Assembly: GCA_017940005.1 (NCBI GenBank)
Contig: JAGAZO010000017.1
Location: forward strand, 124,001 to 188,000
Source: Treponema sp.
Lineage (GTDB): Bacteria > Spirochaetota > Spirochaetia > Treponematales > Treponemataceae
Direction: 5' to 3'
Length of the DNA stretch: 64,000 nt
Part shown: piece after piece, positions 53,647-62,229 of the stretch
How positions within the stretch are numbered: position 1 is the stretch's first letter
Layout: each line of letters begins with the position of its first letter
Translations under genes and position numbers: made by a program
Notes under the pieces: model-generated
Databases searched by the model: none
Told to the model about the DNA's origin: nothing
The model's input: the letters and a program-made list of their open reading frames with translations, nothing else

Positions 53647-54186
53647 CTAAAACGGGTTCTTAAAATCTGCAAGCTTTGGATGTGATAAATCACGCCCAGA
53701 AACGATAGGATGCTCTATATTCCAGTTATATCCGATGGAATCGTAACTTATTCCGCAGTCACATTCAGCGTTATAGCAACTGGTCTGTAAATAGTGGACA
53801 ATAGTATTATCTTCAAGGCTTGCAAAACCATGTGCAAATCCTTTTGGAATATAAATGAATTGTCCATCATCTGCGGAAAGTTTTATTGAATACACTTCTT
53901 CGTATGTTTTAGAATTTTTGCGTATGTCCAGAACAACATCTGTTATTGCACCTGACAGCACATACACAATTTTTATATGGTCAGCGGGCGGCACTTGAAA
54001 GTGCATTCCCCTGATTACATCTTGTTTATTTACTGAAAAATACGATTCTCTAAGTTCAGTTGTTAGACCAAGCCGTTCGTATTCATCAGCAGAAAAAATC
54101 TTTTTGAAAACACCTCTGTTATCCTCAAAAACTTTGGTTTTGAGAATTTTGAGACCTTCCAAAGGGGTATCTATAATCTCAAACAT
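53647..54186 (-). CDS. RmlC-type sugar 3,5-epimerase
   Basis: 179 residues with a cupin core: VFEDNRGVFKKIFS, then VIRGMHFQVPPADHIKIVYV with the catalytic His, DVVLDIRKNSKTY, and YIPKGFAHGFASLED. This is the RmlC/RfbC fold. Its place next to rfbH suggests action on a CDP-linked 3,6-dideoxy-4-ketohexose rather than on dTDP-rhamnose; no rmlA, rmlB or rmlD gene is in the window. It lies four bases after rfbH. Confidence 0.8.
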   Translation of the reverse strand: MFEIIDTPLEGLKILKTKVFEDNRGVFKKIFSADEYERLGLTTELRESYFSVNKQDVIRGMHFQVPPADHIKIVYVLSGAITDVVLDIRKNSKTYEEVYSIKLSADDGQFIYIPKGFAHGFASLEDNTIVHYLQTSCYNAECDCGISYDSIGYNWNIEHPIVSGRDLSHPKLADFKNPF

Positions 54187-54189
54187 AGA

Positions 54190-55518
54190 TTACACCCCAG
54201 CCTTGATTGCTTGAATCATCTTATCTAGCATGGCATCTGTCATGCCCGGATAAACACCAATCCAGAAAGTATCTTTCATTATTCTGTCTGTTGCAGAAAG
54301 GTCGTCTACTACACGATATGCATCTGTTCCACGAATCTGGTCAAAACATGGATGACGGGTAAGGTTTCCTGCAAACAGCGCTCTTGTCTGGATGTTCTGT
54401 GATTCGATTTTCTTTACAAGTTCATTACGGTCTACACCTCCTTTACAGGTAATCAAAAAGCCGAACCAACTTGGATTACCATTTTCAACTGGAGTCGGAA
54501 GAATAAGTTTGTCTTCCAGGCCATTCAATCCATTATGCAGATAATTCCAGTTGTATTTTCTGCGTTCAACAAATGACGGGAACTTTTCAAGCTGTGCACA
54601 ACCAACAGCAGCCTGCATATCTGTTGCTTTTAAATTAAACCCGAAGTGACTGTATGTATATTTGTGGTCGTAGCCTAACGGCAAAGTCCCGAACTGACGG
54701 TCAAAACGATGTTTGCAAAGGTTATCAACACCGCTCGGACAAATACAATCACGCCCCCAGTCACGCAAAGAACGAATTATTTTATGAAGAATCGGATTCT
54801 TTGTATAAACAGCCCCCCCCTCGCCCATCGTCATGTGATGCGGCGGATAAAAGCTGCTTGTACCAATATCGCCTACAGTTCCTGTTTTATACGTCTTACC
54901 ATCAAGTGTATATTCAGAGCCGAGCGCGTCGCAGTTGTCTTCAATCAGCCACAAGCCATGCTTTTTGCAAAATTCGGTAACAGCCTTTAGGTCAAATGGA
55001 TTACCTAGAGTGTGAGCAATCATTACAGCCTTTGTTTTTGAACTAAGAGCTGCTTCAAGCTGATTTACATCAATATTATACTGAGGAATTGTTACATCAA
55101 CAAAAACAGGTACAGCCCCGTACTGTAAAATTGGAGTTACAGTTGTTGGAAATCCACAGGCAACTGTAATAATCTCATCGCCTCGTTTTACCTGACGCTC
55201 TTTCAAGAGCGGAGATGTGAGCGTCATAAAAGCAATAAGATTTGCAGATGAGCCAGAGTTTACTAAGGAAACAAACGGACTTTCAAGGTATTCTCCAAGT
55301 TTTTTTTCAAACTGGTCTGTATATCTTCCACTTGTAAGCCAAAATTCAAGAGACGAATCAACAAGGTTGACCATCTCGTTTTCATCGAATACACGGCTTG
55401 CATAAGAAATACGGTCGCCATCTTTGTATTCCGGCTTTTTCATGTATGTAGCGTAATACTCTTTTACGCTATCCAAAATCTGTTTTGTAGCTTCTTCTTT
55501 TGTTTTGTTTTCAAACAT
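54190..55518 (-). CDS. rfbH: CDP-6-deoxy-4-hexulose 3-dehydrase (E1, RfbH)
   Basis: 442 residues of the DegT/PLP family. The usual PLP-binding Lys is replaced by His in SFYPPHHMTMGEGGAV, and DCICPSGVDNLCKHRF holds the Cys of a [2Fe-2S] cluster, both hallmarks of the E1 dehydrase that removes the C3 hydroxyl in 3,6-dideoxyhexose synthesis. The EGG motif is encoded by a G8 run (54813–54820). The ATG overlaps the upstream stop (TAATG). The partner reductase E3 is not in the window. Confidence 0.93.
   Translation of the reverse strand: MFENKTKEEATKQILDSVKEYYATYMKKPEYKDGDRISYASRVFDENEMVNLVDSSLEFWLTSGRYTDQFEKKLGEYLESPFVSLVNSGSSANLIAFMTLTSPLLKERQVKRGDEIITVACGFPTTVTPILQYGAVPVFVDVTIPQYNIDVNQLEAALSSKTKAVMIAHTLGNPFDLKAVTEFCKKHGLWLIEDNCDALGSEYTLDGKTYKTGTVGDIGTSSFYPPHHMTMGEGGAVYTKNPILHKIIRSLRDWGRDCICPSGVDNLCKHRFDRQFGTLPLGYDHKYTYSHFGFNLKATDMQAAVGCAQLEKFPSFVERRKYNWNYLHNGLNGLEDKLILPTPVENGNPSWFGFLITCKGGVDRNELVKKIESQNIQTRALFAGNLTRHPCFDQIRGTDAYRVVDDLSATDRIMKDTFWIGVYPGMTDAMLDKMIQAIKAGV
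54813..54820 (-). repeat. Poly-G tract, 8 G, inside rfbH
   Basis: Eight C on the plus strand, coding part of the conserved GEGGAV motif. A length change would truncate RfbH. Confidence 0.9.
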
Positions 55519-56186
55519 TATGCAACCTTCCTTTCCGAGCAGGTTGGCTGCATAAATATTCTAGTTAATTCTCCCCCCCCCCAGTTCATTTGTGTAGTAT
55601 ATTCATTCATATTAAATGCTCCGTATTTATCCATAAACTCTTTAAATATCTGTAAGTTCTTATCTTTATCTGCAAGAATCAGGTTCTCAATACCACCGAT
55701 TTTTTCCAATGGCCATTTCACATTGATATCAGAATCATTCCTCATTATTCCGTCATCATATTCACCATAGAATTTTTCAGCACATTTATAGCTCATAATA
55801 GAATCTTCCAAAACAAGATGGCCGTACGCGCAATCCGCCGGTACAAGAATTTCATTATGCTTTGCGCCAATTAAATCGAAGCCAAGCCAGTCTTTAAATG
55901 TAGGGCTGCCTTTTCTTAAATCCACAACCACATCATATACATGACCATGTATGCAACGCACGAGCTTCGGCTGCTGCTTGATACGTTGAAAGTGCAAAGC
56001 TCGGATTACTCCTTTATAAGAAGTGGTATAAAACACTTCTTTCAACTCATATGCAATACCGTTTGCTTCAAAAACCTCTTTTGAATAGTCCTTTGTAAAA
56101 CACCCCCTGACATCATCTTCATTAAAAGGAGTTATTTGAAAAAGACCTTTTATTTTTGTTTCAGTAAATTCAAATTTCTGAATCAT
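55518..56186 (-). CDS. RmlC-like sugar epimerase with a phase-variable C-terminus
   Basis: 222 residues: ITPFNEDDVRGCFTKDY, then KGVIRALHFQRIKQQPKLVRCI with the catalytic His, VDLRKGSPTFKDW and VPADCAYGHLVLED, the RmlC/AscE-type cupin. A C-terminal extension of about 25 residues follows a G10 tract (55573–55582) encoding WGGGE; other tract lengths would end the protein within a few codons. The stop overlaps the rfbH start as TAATG. Confidence 0.8.
   Translation of the reverse strand: MIQKFEFTETKIKGLFQITPFNEDDVRGCFTKDYSKEVFEANGIAYELKEVFYTTSYKGVIRALHFQRIKQQPKLVRCIHGHVYDVVVDLRKGSPTFKDWLGFDLIGAKHNEILVPADCAYGHLVLEDSIMSYKCAEKFYGEYDDGIMRNDSDINVKWPLEKIGGIENLILADKDKNLQIFKEFMDKYGAFNMNEYTTQMNWGGGELTRIFMQPTCSERKVA
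55573..55582 (-). repeat. Poly-G tract, 10 G, near the end of an epimerase gene
   Basis: Ten C on the plus strand. The current length keeps the downstream reading frame open to the TAATG junction with rfbH. Confidence 0.95.
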
Positions 56187-57098
56187 TTACCGCTCCGACT
56201 TGATAAAATCCATTGTCATTTTGATACCATCTCGGAATGAAATCTTGTTTTTATAGCCTGTGTCCTCTTCAACCTTCTTAAGCTTAAACTGGCTGTAATC
56301 AATATCAATTCCATTGAATGGTAAATCTCCTAATCCAAGTTCTGCATCAGGAGCAACAACATCTTTCATTTCCAAAAGAAATTCTCTAAGTGGTTTAGGA
56401 TTACCACTTCCAATATAGTAGCGGTTAAAAGCATTGCCTTTTTCGGCCACTTCAACAATAGAAGCTATAGCATCAGCTATATAGATAAAATCGTAAGTCT
56501 GTTTACCTTCTGTAAACGAACAATGCTCTTTATTCAAAAGCTGGCGAATAGAGGTGTTTATAAGACGGGCAGATTTTTCTCCAGCACCATAAATATTTGT
56601 GATGATTACAGGTATAAATTCTACGTCATTCAGTTTTGCAACAGTTTCTCCCATAAGATGTGCCGCAAGTTTTCCAACTCCATAGATATATCCACCGCTA
56701 GGATTTATGTTATCGCTCTGGAGATATTCATAGGTTTCCATCTCATTTATGCTTGATGCATAAACAAATCGCTCGCAATCAATTTTTGAAGAAAGCATTA
56801 CATAATCACACGCAAGTTTGACATTGTTTAATTGCACCGAATAATCTGCACGGAGCTGTCCAGAAGTTCCAGCCCATGCAAGATGAAAGAAAGTATCAGT
56901 CTTTTGTTCTTTTAATGATTCTTCCAAATCAAAAGGAGATTTATCTGCACAGTTTATGCATGTAACTTTATCATTATTCAACAGAACTTCATCAAAACGA
57001 ATATCAATCGCGACGACTTCAATATTTCTAGACAGAAGTTCTGCTACAAGCTGCTTTCCAATAAACCCACTCGCGCCAGTTACAATAGCTTTTTTCAT
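56187..57098 (-). CDS. NAD-dependent SDR, probable CDP-4-keto-3,6-dideoxyhexose reductase
   Basis: 303 residues. VTGASGFIGKQLVAELL at the N-terminus, FFHLAWAGTSGQ, YGVGKLAAH (YxxxK) and FIYIADAIASIV. In this position, beside rfbF, rfbG and rfbH, it is the natural candidate for the final ketoreductase that makes CDP-abequose, CDP-paratose or CDP-ascarylose. The stereochemistry cannot be told. It abuts the downstream epimerase gene with no gap. Confidence 0.75.
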   Translation of the reverse strand: MKKAIVTGASGFIGKQLVAELLSRNIEVVAIDIRFDEVLLNNDKVTCINCADKSPFDLEESLKEQKTDTFFHLAWAGTSGQLRADYSVQLNNVKLACDYVMLSSKIDCERFVYASSINEMETYEYLQSDNINPSGGYIYGVGKLAAHLMGETVAKLNDVEFIPVIITNIYGAGEKSARLINTSIRQLLNKEHCSFTEGKQTYDFIYIADAIASIVEVAEKGNAFNRYYIGSGNPKPLREFLLEMKDVVAPDAELGLGDLPFNGIDIDYSQFKLKKVEEDTGYKNKISFRDGIKMTMDFIKSER

Positions 57099-57118
57099 AT
57101 TCTTCCTGTAAAATTCTA

Positions 57119-57361
57119 TTAAATTCTATTTTTTATTATTTCAAATATTTTATTAAAATCCTTTTTAGCAAAAATCCATCTAACTAAATATATAACTGCT
57201 ACTATAAAAGTAATCACAGAAACACAAACAAAAACAGTCCTTATAATTTCCTTTCCTGTAAAAGACGTTGTCAATAAACTTATTAGAAAAGCTACAAAAA
57301 AACTTGAACTAGAAATACAAATATTCAAATATAAAGAAGATTGACTCCCATTTTGAAGCAT
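57119..57361 (-). CDS. Small two-helix membrane protein
   Basis: 80 residues from MLQNGSQSSLYLN with two membrane helices (about residues 18–33 and 43–68) and a basic C-terminus. In-frame codons upstream read EVTESELQ before a stop, so the start may be longer or the gene may be the tail of a broken one. No family is recognised. It lies next to a tiny Cas2/SinR-like ORF and separates two sugar-nucleotide genes. Confidence 0.4.
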   Translation of the reverse strand: MLQNGSQSSLYLNICISSSSFFVAFLISLLTTSFTGKEIIRTVFVCVSVITFIVAVIYLVRWIFAKKDFNKIFEIIKNRI

Positions 57362-57383
57362 TTGTAGCTCACTTTCTGTTACC

Positions 57384-57482
57384 TCATAATGACTTTATAT
57401 AATTAAATAATTCTTGATACTCTTCTGATTCAGAGTCTTTCAAATCATATGAAATAATATAAGTGCTTTTCATAACATTCAT
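57384..57482 (-). CDS. Short ORF resembling the N-terminus of SinR/Cas2-like proteins
   Basis: 32 codons: MNVMKSTYIISYDLKDSES and so on, ending FNYIKSL. The text TYIISYDL at the start of a protein is typical of the small SinR/Cas2-like family, but the usual 90-residue length is missing, so this is likely a fragment. GGATGA precedes the ATG. Too short for confident assignment. Confidence 0.35.
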   Translation of the reverse strand: MNVMKSTYIISYDLKDSESEEYQELFNYIKSL

Positions 57483-57488
57483 CCTTTA

Positions 57489-58541
57489 TCATTTAAAATA
57501 ATTCAAAATTTGCTTATCTGTAATCTCAGATGCAGAAGTTCCATGCTGAACAGCTTTTTCCCATTCAACAATTTTCTTCATTGCATCACAAATACCCCAC
57601 TGCGGATACCAACCGAGTACAGTCTTACTTTTTGAGCAGTCAAGTTTAAGGAAGTTTGCTTCATGAGGAGCATTTGCTTCACTCACGTTTTTCCAAGCAG
57701 CACCATCGCCCCATAGCTCACAGAACAAAGTTGCAAGTTCGCCTGTTGTAACACAGCTTTCGTCATCAGGCCCAAAATTGTAAGAACCAACAAACCTTTT
57801 ATCCTCGCACTGTGCTTTTGCAAGAGTCAAATACCCGCGCAGACATTCAAGCACATGCTGATAAGGTCTTGTTGAATTAGGATTTCGCAAAATGATTTCT
57901 TTTCCGCTTTCTACTGCACGGATACAGTCAGGAATAATCCTGTCCGTGGCATAGTCGCCGCCACCGATTACGTTCCCGCCTCTGGCAGTACTTATTGCAG
58001 GAGCATCTTTATCTGCAAAGAATGAATTTCGGTAGCTGTAGGTCACTAGCTCTGAACAAGATTTAGAATTTGAATATGGATCAAACCCACAGAGTTCTTC
58101 ATTCTCTCGATAGCCCCATGCCCATTCCTTATTCAAATAAACTTTATCAGTTGTAACATTTACAAAAGACTTTACAGAAGGACATGCACGAACAGCTTCC
58201 AAAAGATTAACCGTACCCATTACATTGCTTTCATAAGTACCAACAGGGTCTTTATAGGAAGTGCGAACAATCGGTTGTGCTGCTAGATGAAGTACAATAT
58301 CAGGCTTTGCTTCACAAACAGTTTTTTTTAGTTTTTCACCATCACGAATATCCCCAATTATTGACTTCATCTGCTCTGCAGTTTTTGTCTGCTCAAATAG
58401 ACTTGGCTCAGTTGGTGCTTCAAGTGAATAGCCAATAACATCTGCCCCGGCAAGAATCAAAATGCGAGAAAGCCAAGTCCCTTTAAAGCCTGTATGACCT
58501 GTGAAAAAAACTTTCTTTCCTTTGTAAAATGACAAATCCAT
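57489..58541 (-). CDS. rfbG: CDP-glucose 4,6-dehydratase
   Basis: 350 residues. SFYKGKKVFFTGHTGFKGTW at the N-terminus, LHLAAQPIVRTSYKDP, and YSNSKSCSE (YxxxK) are the RfbG pattern. It converts CDP-glucose to CDP-4-keto-6-deoxyglucose, the substrate of RfbH. The ATG overlaps the rfbF stop as TAATG; an in-frame upstream start was not chosen. Confidence 0.94.
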   Translation of the reverse strand: MDLSFYKGKKVFFTGHTGFKGTWLSRILILAGADVIGYSLEAPTEPSLFEQTKTAEQMKSIIGDIRDGEKLKKTVCEAKPDIVLHLAAQPIVRTSYKDPVGTYESNVMGTVNLLEAVRACPSVKSFVNVTTDKVYLNKEWAWGYRENEELCGFDPYSNSKSCSELVTYSYRNSFFADKDAPAISTARGGNVIGGGDYATDRIIPDCIRAVESGKEIILRNPNSTRPYQHVLECLRGYLTLAKAQCEDKRFVGSYNFGPDDESCVTTGELATLFCELWGDGAAWKNVSEANAPHEANFLKLDCSKSKTVLGWYPQWGICDAMKKIVEWEKAVQHGTSASEITDKQILNYFK

Positions 58542-59335
58542 TAATATCCTCTGCTTCCTAATTCGTCCCAAACCATCCAAGGGGCTTTTCCACTCATCCA
58601 CAACTTATTTAAATCTTCTTTATCTTTAAGCATATCCATTGGATGCCAGAAGCCCGCATGTTTATATGCATGAAGCTGTCCATCCTTAGCAATACTCTGA
58701 AGGGGTGCACGCTCCCACATAATGTCATATGAATCAACAGGAATATAATCAAGAGCCTTATTTTCACAAACAAAGAAACCTCCATTAATCCATACATCAC
58801 TTGGTTTTTCTTGAAACTGACTGATTGTGCCATCAGGCTGAATTTCCAATGCACCAAAACGACCTTCCGTCTGAGCTGCAGTAAGAGTTACAAGTTTTCC
58901 AGATTTTGCGTGTGAGTCAACAAGTTTTTCGATATTTACATCAGAAACGCCGTCGCCGTAAGTAAGCATAAACGGCTCATTTCCGATATATTTTTTTGCT
59001 TTCTGAATACGTCCGGCCGTCATTGTATCTGCACCAGTGTAAAGCATTGTTACAGTCCAAGGTTCAGACCGCATTTTATGAATCTGTACATCGTTATTTG
59101 CCATGTCAATTGTCATATCACTGTAACGGCTGCAGTAATTCAAGAAATAGTCTTTGATAACATGTCCTTTATAACCTGTAAGAATTACAAAATCGTTATA
59201 GCCATAGTGGCTGTAAATTTTCATAATATGCCAGAGAATCGGGTAGCCACCAATTTCTACCATAGGTTTTGGAATGAGTTTGGTCTCTTCACCTAGACGG
59301 GTTCCCATTCCTCCTGCAAGTAATAAAACTTTCAC
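58541..59335 (-). CDS. rfbF: Glucose-1-phosphate cytidylyltransferase
   Basis: 264 residues. LLLAGGMGTRLGEETKLIPKP and MVEIGGYPILWHIMK at the N-terminus; the RfbF-type text MTIDMANNDVQIH and YGDGVSDVNIEKLV follows. It makes CDP-glucose, the entry to 3,6-dideoxyhexose synthesis. It lies 19 bases downstream of the flippase gene. Confidence 0.95.
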   Translation of the reverse strand: MKVLLLAGGMGTRLGEETKLIPKPMVEIGGYPILWHIMKIYSHYGYNDFVILTGYKGHVIKDYFLNYCSRYSDMTIDMANNDVQIHKMRSEPWTVTMLYTGADTMTAGRIQKAKKYIGNEPFMLTYGDGVSDVNIEKLVDSHAKSGKLVTLTAAQTEGRFGALEIQPDGTISQFQEKPSDVWINGGFFVCENKALDYIPVDSYDIMWERAPLQSIAKDGQLHAYKHAGFWHPMDMLKDKEDLNKLWMSGKAPWMVWDELGSRGY

Positions 59336-59354
59336 ATTAAACTTCCTTTAATTA

Positions 59355-60743
59355 TCAAAAAATAGATTTATTCCTAATAATTCCATAAATTAAATATCCA
59401 GCAATACATACAACCAGTAGCCAACGTACAATCCATAAATCTTTTAGAAAGTAGAATGCAACTGAAAATATAATCAGCACAACTGTACCAGGAATAAACA
59501 TTTTTATCCTATATTCATAATTCTTTTTCACTACAAACTTAGCAAACACTTCATGTATACCAAAAAGAACGATGTGAGAAATCAAACTTCCCGCAACCGC
59601 TCCGTAGATACTGTATCTCGGAATAAGCAAGGCATTCATAATTACATTGATAATTGCGGAACTGATAGTTCCTATGGGAACCAGTTTTGTCATACAGTTA
59701 TAAAATTCAAAATTTGCAGGGAATAAATACAAATAATTAAAATATATAGAAAGTACAAAAAGCGGAATTGCATTCATACCTGTCCAATAAGTTTCAGGTG
59801 TAAGTAATTTAAACACATCTATAGAAAGCAATAAAAATCCGACACATATCAAAGTAAAAAACTTAAGATACCGTTTTGTGTGCAATAATATTTCTTCTGT
59901 TTTCCCCTGTCTCTTAAAATCATAATAAAAAGGAACCCACGCGTTATTAAATGCAGCATATATTATCAATAAAAGGTTGCAAAGAGTATATGTAATAGAA
60001 TAAATTCCAAGCTCAGACTCATTCTGAATCCTCCGAAGCATCAGTTTATCGCATTGAGTAAAAACCAATCCTGCAATAGAATGACCTATCAAAGGCAGAG
60101 CTAAACCAATACAAAATTTATTATATTCTGATTTCCAAAAGCATCTTCCTTTTGAATATATTATCATAAATACAGACAAACCGATAAGAATTGTTGGCAG
60201 TGCCTGTGAATATATTTTTATAAATGCACGATTATCTTTGCTTCTGACCACAAAAATAATTGATATTACAATTATTATTAAACTTTGAAAAAAAGAAATT
60301 AAAGCCGATTTTTCAACCTGCTTGTATGCGTCCAGTTTTGATATAAGAAAACTGATTAAAAAACTTGCATAGGCATTCAAAACAACTAGAACAATTAAAT
60401 CCCGTCGTAATGATAATAAAGGAGCTAGGGAACTATTGAATATCAGCGCAATACCTAAAAACACACCAAAAGGGATTAGTGTCAAGGTCAAAATACTAGA
60501 GAGATATTCATAAATGTTTATTCCCTCATATTTAATTCTGGCATTTCCTATAGAACCAGCAACTTCCATTGCAACAAAGATACTAATTATGGAACACCAA
60601 GAAGTATATAAAGACACATAACCATAATCTGCAGTAGTCAATAAACGAGTAAAAACTGGAGCAGTAAAAAAGGCGAGTCCTTGTAAGGCAAGCTTTCCTG
60701 CCAGCTGCCACACTACTGATTTTGAAATTGATTTTGAGGACAT
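59355..60743 (-). CDS. Wzx-type O-unit flippase
   Basis: 462 residues and about 12–14 hydrophobic helices, with SVVWQLAGKLALQGLAFFTAPVFTRLL at the N-terminus, the usual start of polysaccharide flippases of the MATE/PST group. It carries lipid-linked glycan repeat units across the inner membrane. The ATG overlaps the stop of the preceding gene (TAATG), coupling it to the 194-residue membrane protein and the CBASS genes. Confidence 0.9.
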   Translation of the reverse strand: MSSKSISKSVVWQLAGKLALQGLAFFTAPVFTRLLTTADYGYVSLYTSWCSIISIFVAMEVAGSIGNARIKYEGINIYEYLSSILTLTLIPFGVFLGIALIFNSSLAPLLSLRRDLIVLVVLNAYASFLISFLISKLDAYKQVEKSALISFFQSLIIIVISIIFVVRSKDNRAFIKIYSQALPTILIGLSVFMIIYSKGRCFWKSEYNKFCIGLALPLIGHSIAGLVFTQCDKLMLRRIQNESELGIYSITYTLCNLLLIIYAAFNNAWVPFYYDFKRQGKTEEILLHTKRYLKFFTLICVGFLLLSIDVFKLLTPETYWTGMNAIPLFVLSIYFNYLYLFPANFEFYNCMTKLVPIGTISSAIINVIMNALLIPRYSIYGAVAGSLISHIVLFGIHEVFAKFVVKKNYEYRIKMFIPGTVVLIIFSVAFYFLKDLWIVRWLLVVCIAGYLIYGIIRNKSIF

Positions 60744-61327
60744 TAGTAAAATAACCTCGGATTTCTATTAATCCCCAATAAATTGTCTATTTCCCTTTTT
60801 TCGTTTAAAGATGCATTTTTATATTCAACCGCTGTTAATAAAGCATCAGGCGATAGTTTTTTTTCTTTACCCTCATTATCTATCAAAATAATCAAATTAT
60901 TATCTTTGCCAACAACAGTAAATTCCTTTACGTTGTAATAAGCATCAGAGTTTTTAATAATAACAGTATCCCCATTATTAAACAGTTTCATTCTTGGATT
61001 CGCAGGTTCTTTTTTCAGCTCTTTGTTCTCACTTAATAAATCATTGTTTTGTCTCTTTAATATTTCGATATCATTATCATACTTTTTAACCCGCTTTCTA
61101 GTTCTATGCAACAAAAAAATAAAAAATAGGATAGCAAATAACAGAATTGCAAATTCTATAAAACATACAAAAAAAGGAATTTTCTTTGTGAGCAATGCCC
61201 TTATCATTGGTATCCTTGCAACAACAAGACCAATAAAAGAACCACCTGCAACCCAAATACCACTTGCTATTACAGAACTCCAAACAGAGTCATTCCATAA
61301 TTTACTAACAAAATTCCTTAACTTCAT
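60743..61327 (-). CDS. Membrane protein with coiled coil and SH3-like tail, third gene of the CBASS-like locus
   Basis: 194 residues. Two membrane helices (about 17–34 and 53–75), then a coiled coil (KKYDNDIEILKRQNNDLLSENKELKKE), then a small beta domain (FNNGDTVIIKNSDAYYNVKE...LIDNEGKEKKLSPDALL) resembling YodC/DUF2158 or KOW/SH3-like folds. No named family is recognised. It follows the S-4TM effector by five bases and is coupled by TAATG to the flippase, so it bridges the defence genes and the glycan operon. Confidence 0.6.
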   Translation of the reverse strand: MKLRNFVSKLWNDSVWSSVIASGIWVAGGSFIGLVVARIPMIRALLTKKIPFFVCFIEFAILLFAILFFIFLLHRTRKRVKKYDNDIEILKRQNNDLLSENKELKKEPANPRMKLFNNGDTVIIKNSDAYYNVKEFTVVGKDNNLIILIDNEGKEKKLSPDALLTAVEYKNASLNEKREIDNLLGINRNPRLFY

Positions 61328-61332
61328 TTTTA

Positions 61333-62229
61333 CTATAAATCCTTTAATATCAAAGCAGTCTTATCTTCATTACTCTGATAAGTCTTCTTTCTGACTTTAT
61401 AGATAAAATCTGGAATAAGAAAACAATTCTTTCTATGTTCATATATATAATTTTGTAATTCGATTATCTTTTCGTAAAAACTAAAACAATTATTTTCTAT
61501 TTGTTTTTCAATTTTTTTCTGAATATCAGCGAGTTTTATCAATCGTCCAATATCATCATTTAGCTTTAGAATAGAATTTATATCGCAATCTAAAATTACC
61601 AAAACAAATGAAACAACAGTAATCCAATTATTGAATGGAATATTACTTATTACCCCATAAATGATTATCCCTGCTATCATCAATACGGAAAATACAATTA
61701 TGCTCCTTTTGTAGAATGTTCTTAATTTTGAATCCCAATTTATATTTTCATTTTGACTAAAAAGAATCTGCTTCTTTGGTGAAAGATTTGAATAATCACT
61801 GTACCAATTCTTCAAATCTGGTAATTCGCTTTCTTTTATATCTGCAATTAATTCTGCCAGTTCAGAATGTACGAATATTGAATTCAATGTAAATAAAGTT
61901 TGCTCTGATACTGTGTTATAGCAAGTGGCATCAAAGTATTGTTGAATTTTTGCGGCAGTTTCTTGATTTCTATCCGTAATTCTTTCTATATATTTTGATG
62001 CAATCAAAATACTCATATTAACTATTGTTAGGCAAGAAGAAGCGTACTCATTCTGCCAGATTGTTGTAATGATTGTTAATATCGTAACAAGTCCAACTTC
62101 TATAAGAACTACCCAAAACTGTATATGTTTTACAGAAGTATACACCTTTCTTTGCTTGCAAAGGCACTTTAAGAGCATCTTATCATTCTGTTTCTCAAAA
62201 ATACTAACTGCCATATTTTGGAAATTCAT
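61333..62229 (-). CDS. S-4TM family membrane effector
   Basis: 298 residues. Two helices near residues 38–85 (IQFWVVLIEVGLVTILTII and SCLTIVNMSILIASKYI), a helical middle part (YFDATCYNTVSEQTLFTLN...LPDLKNWY), then two more helices (IIVFSVLMIAGIIIYGVIS and NWITVVSFVLVILDC). The text KYIERITDRNQETAAKIQQYFD and the four-helix layout match the S-4TM pore-forming effectors of CBASS, which permeabilise the membrane when bound by a cyclic oligonucleotide. The gene overlaps the CD-NTase by 26 bases. Confidence 0.78.
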   Translation of the reverse strand: MNFQNMAVSIFEKQNDKMLLKCLCKQRKVYTSVKHIQFWVVLIEVGLVTILTIITTIWQNEYASSCLTIVNMSILIASKYIERITDRNQETAAKIQQYFDATCYNTVSEQTLFTLNSIFVHSELAELIADIKESELPDLKNWYSDYSNLSPKKQILFSQNENINWDSKLRTFYKRSIIVFSVLMIAGIIIYGVISNIPFNNWITVVSFVLVILDCDINSILKLNDDIGRLIKLADIQKKIEKQIENNCFSFYEKIIELQNYIYEHRKNCFLIPDFIYKVRKKTYQSNEDKTALILKDL

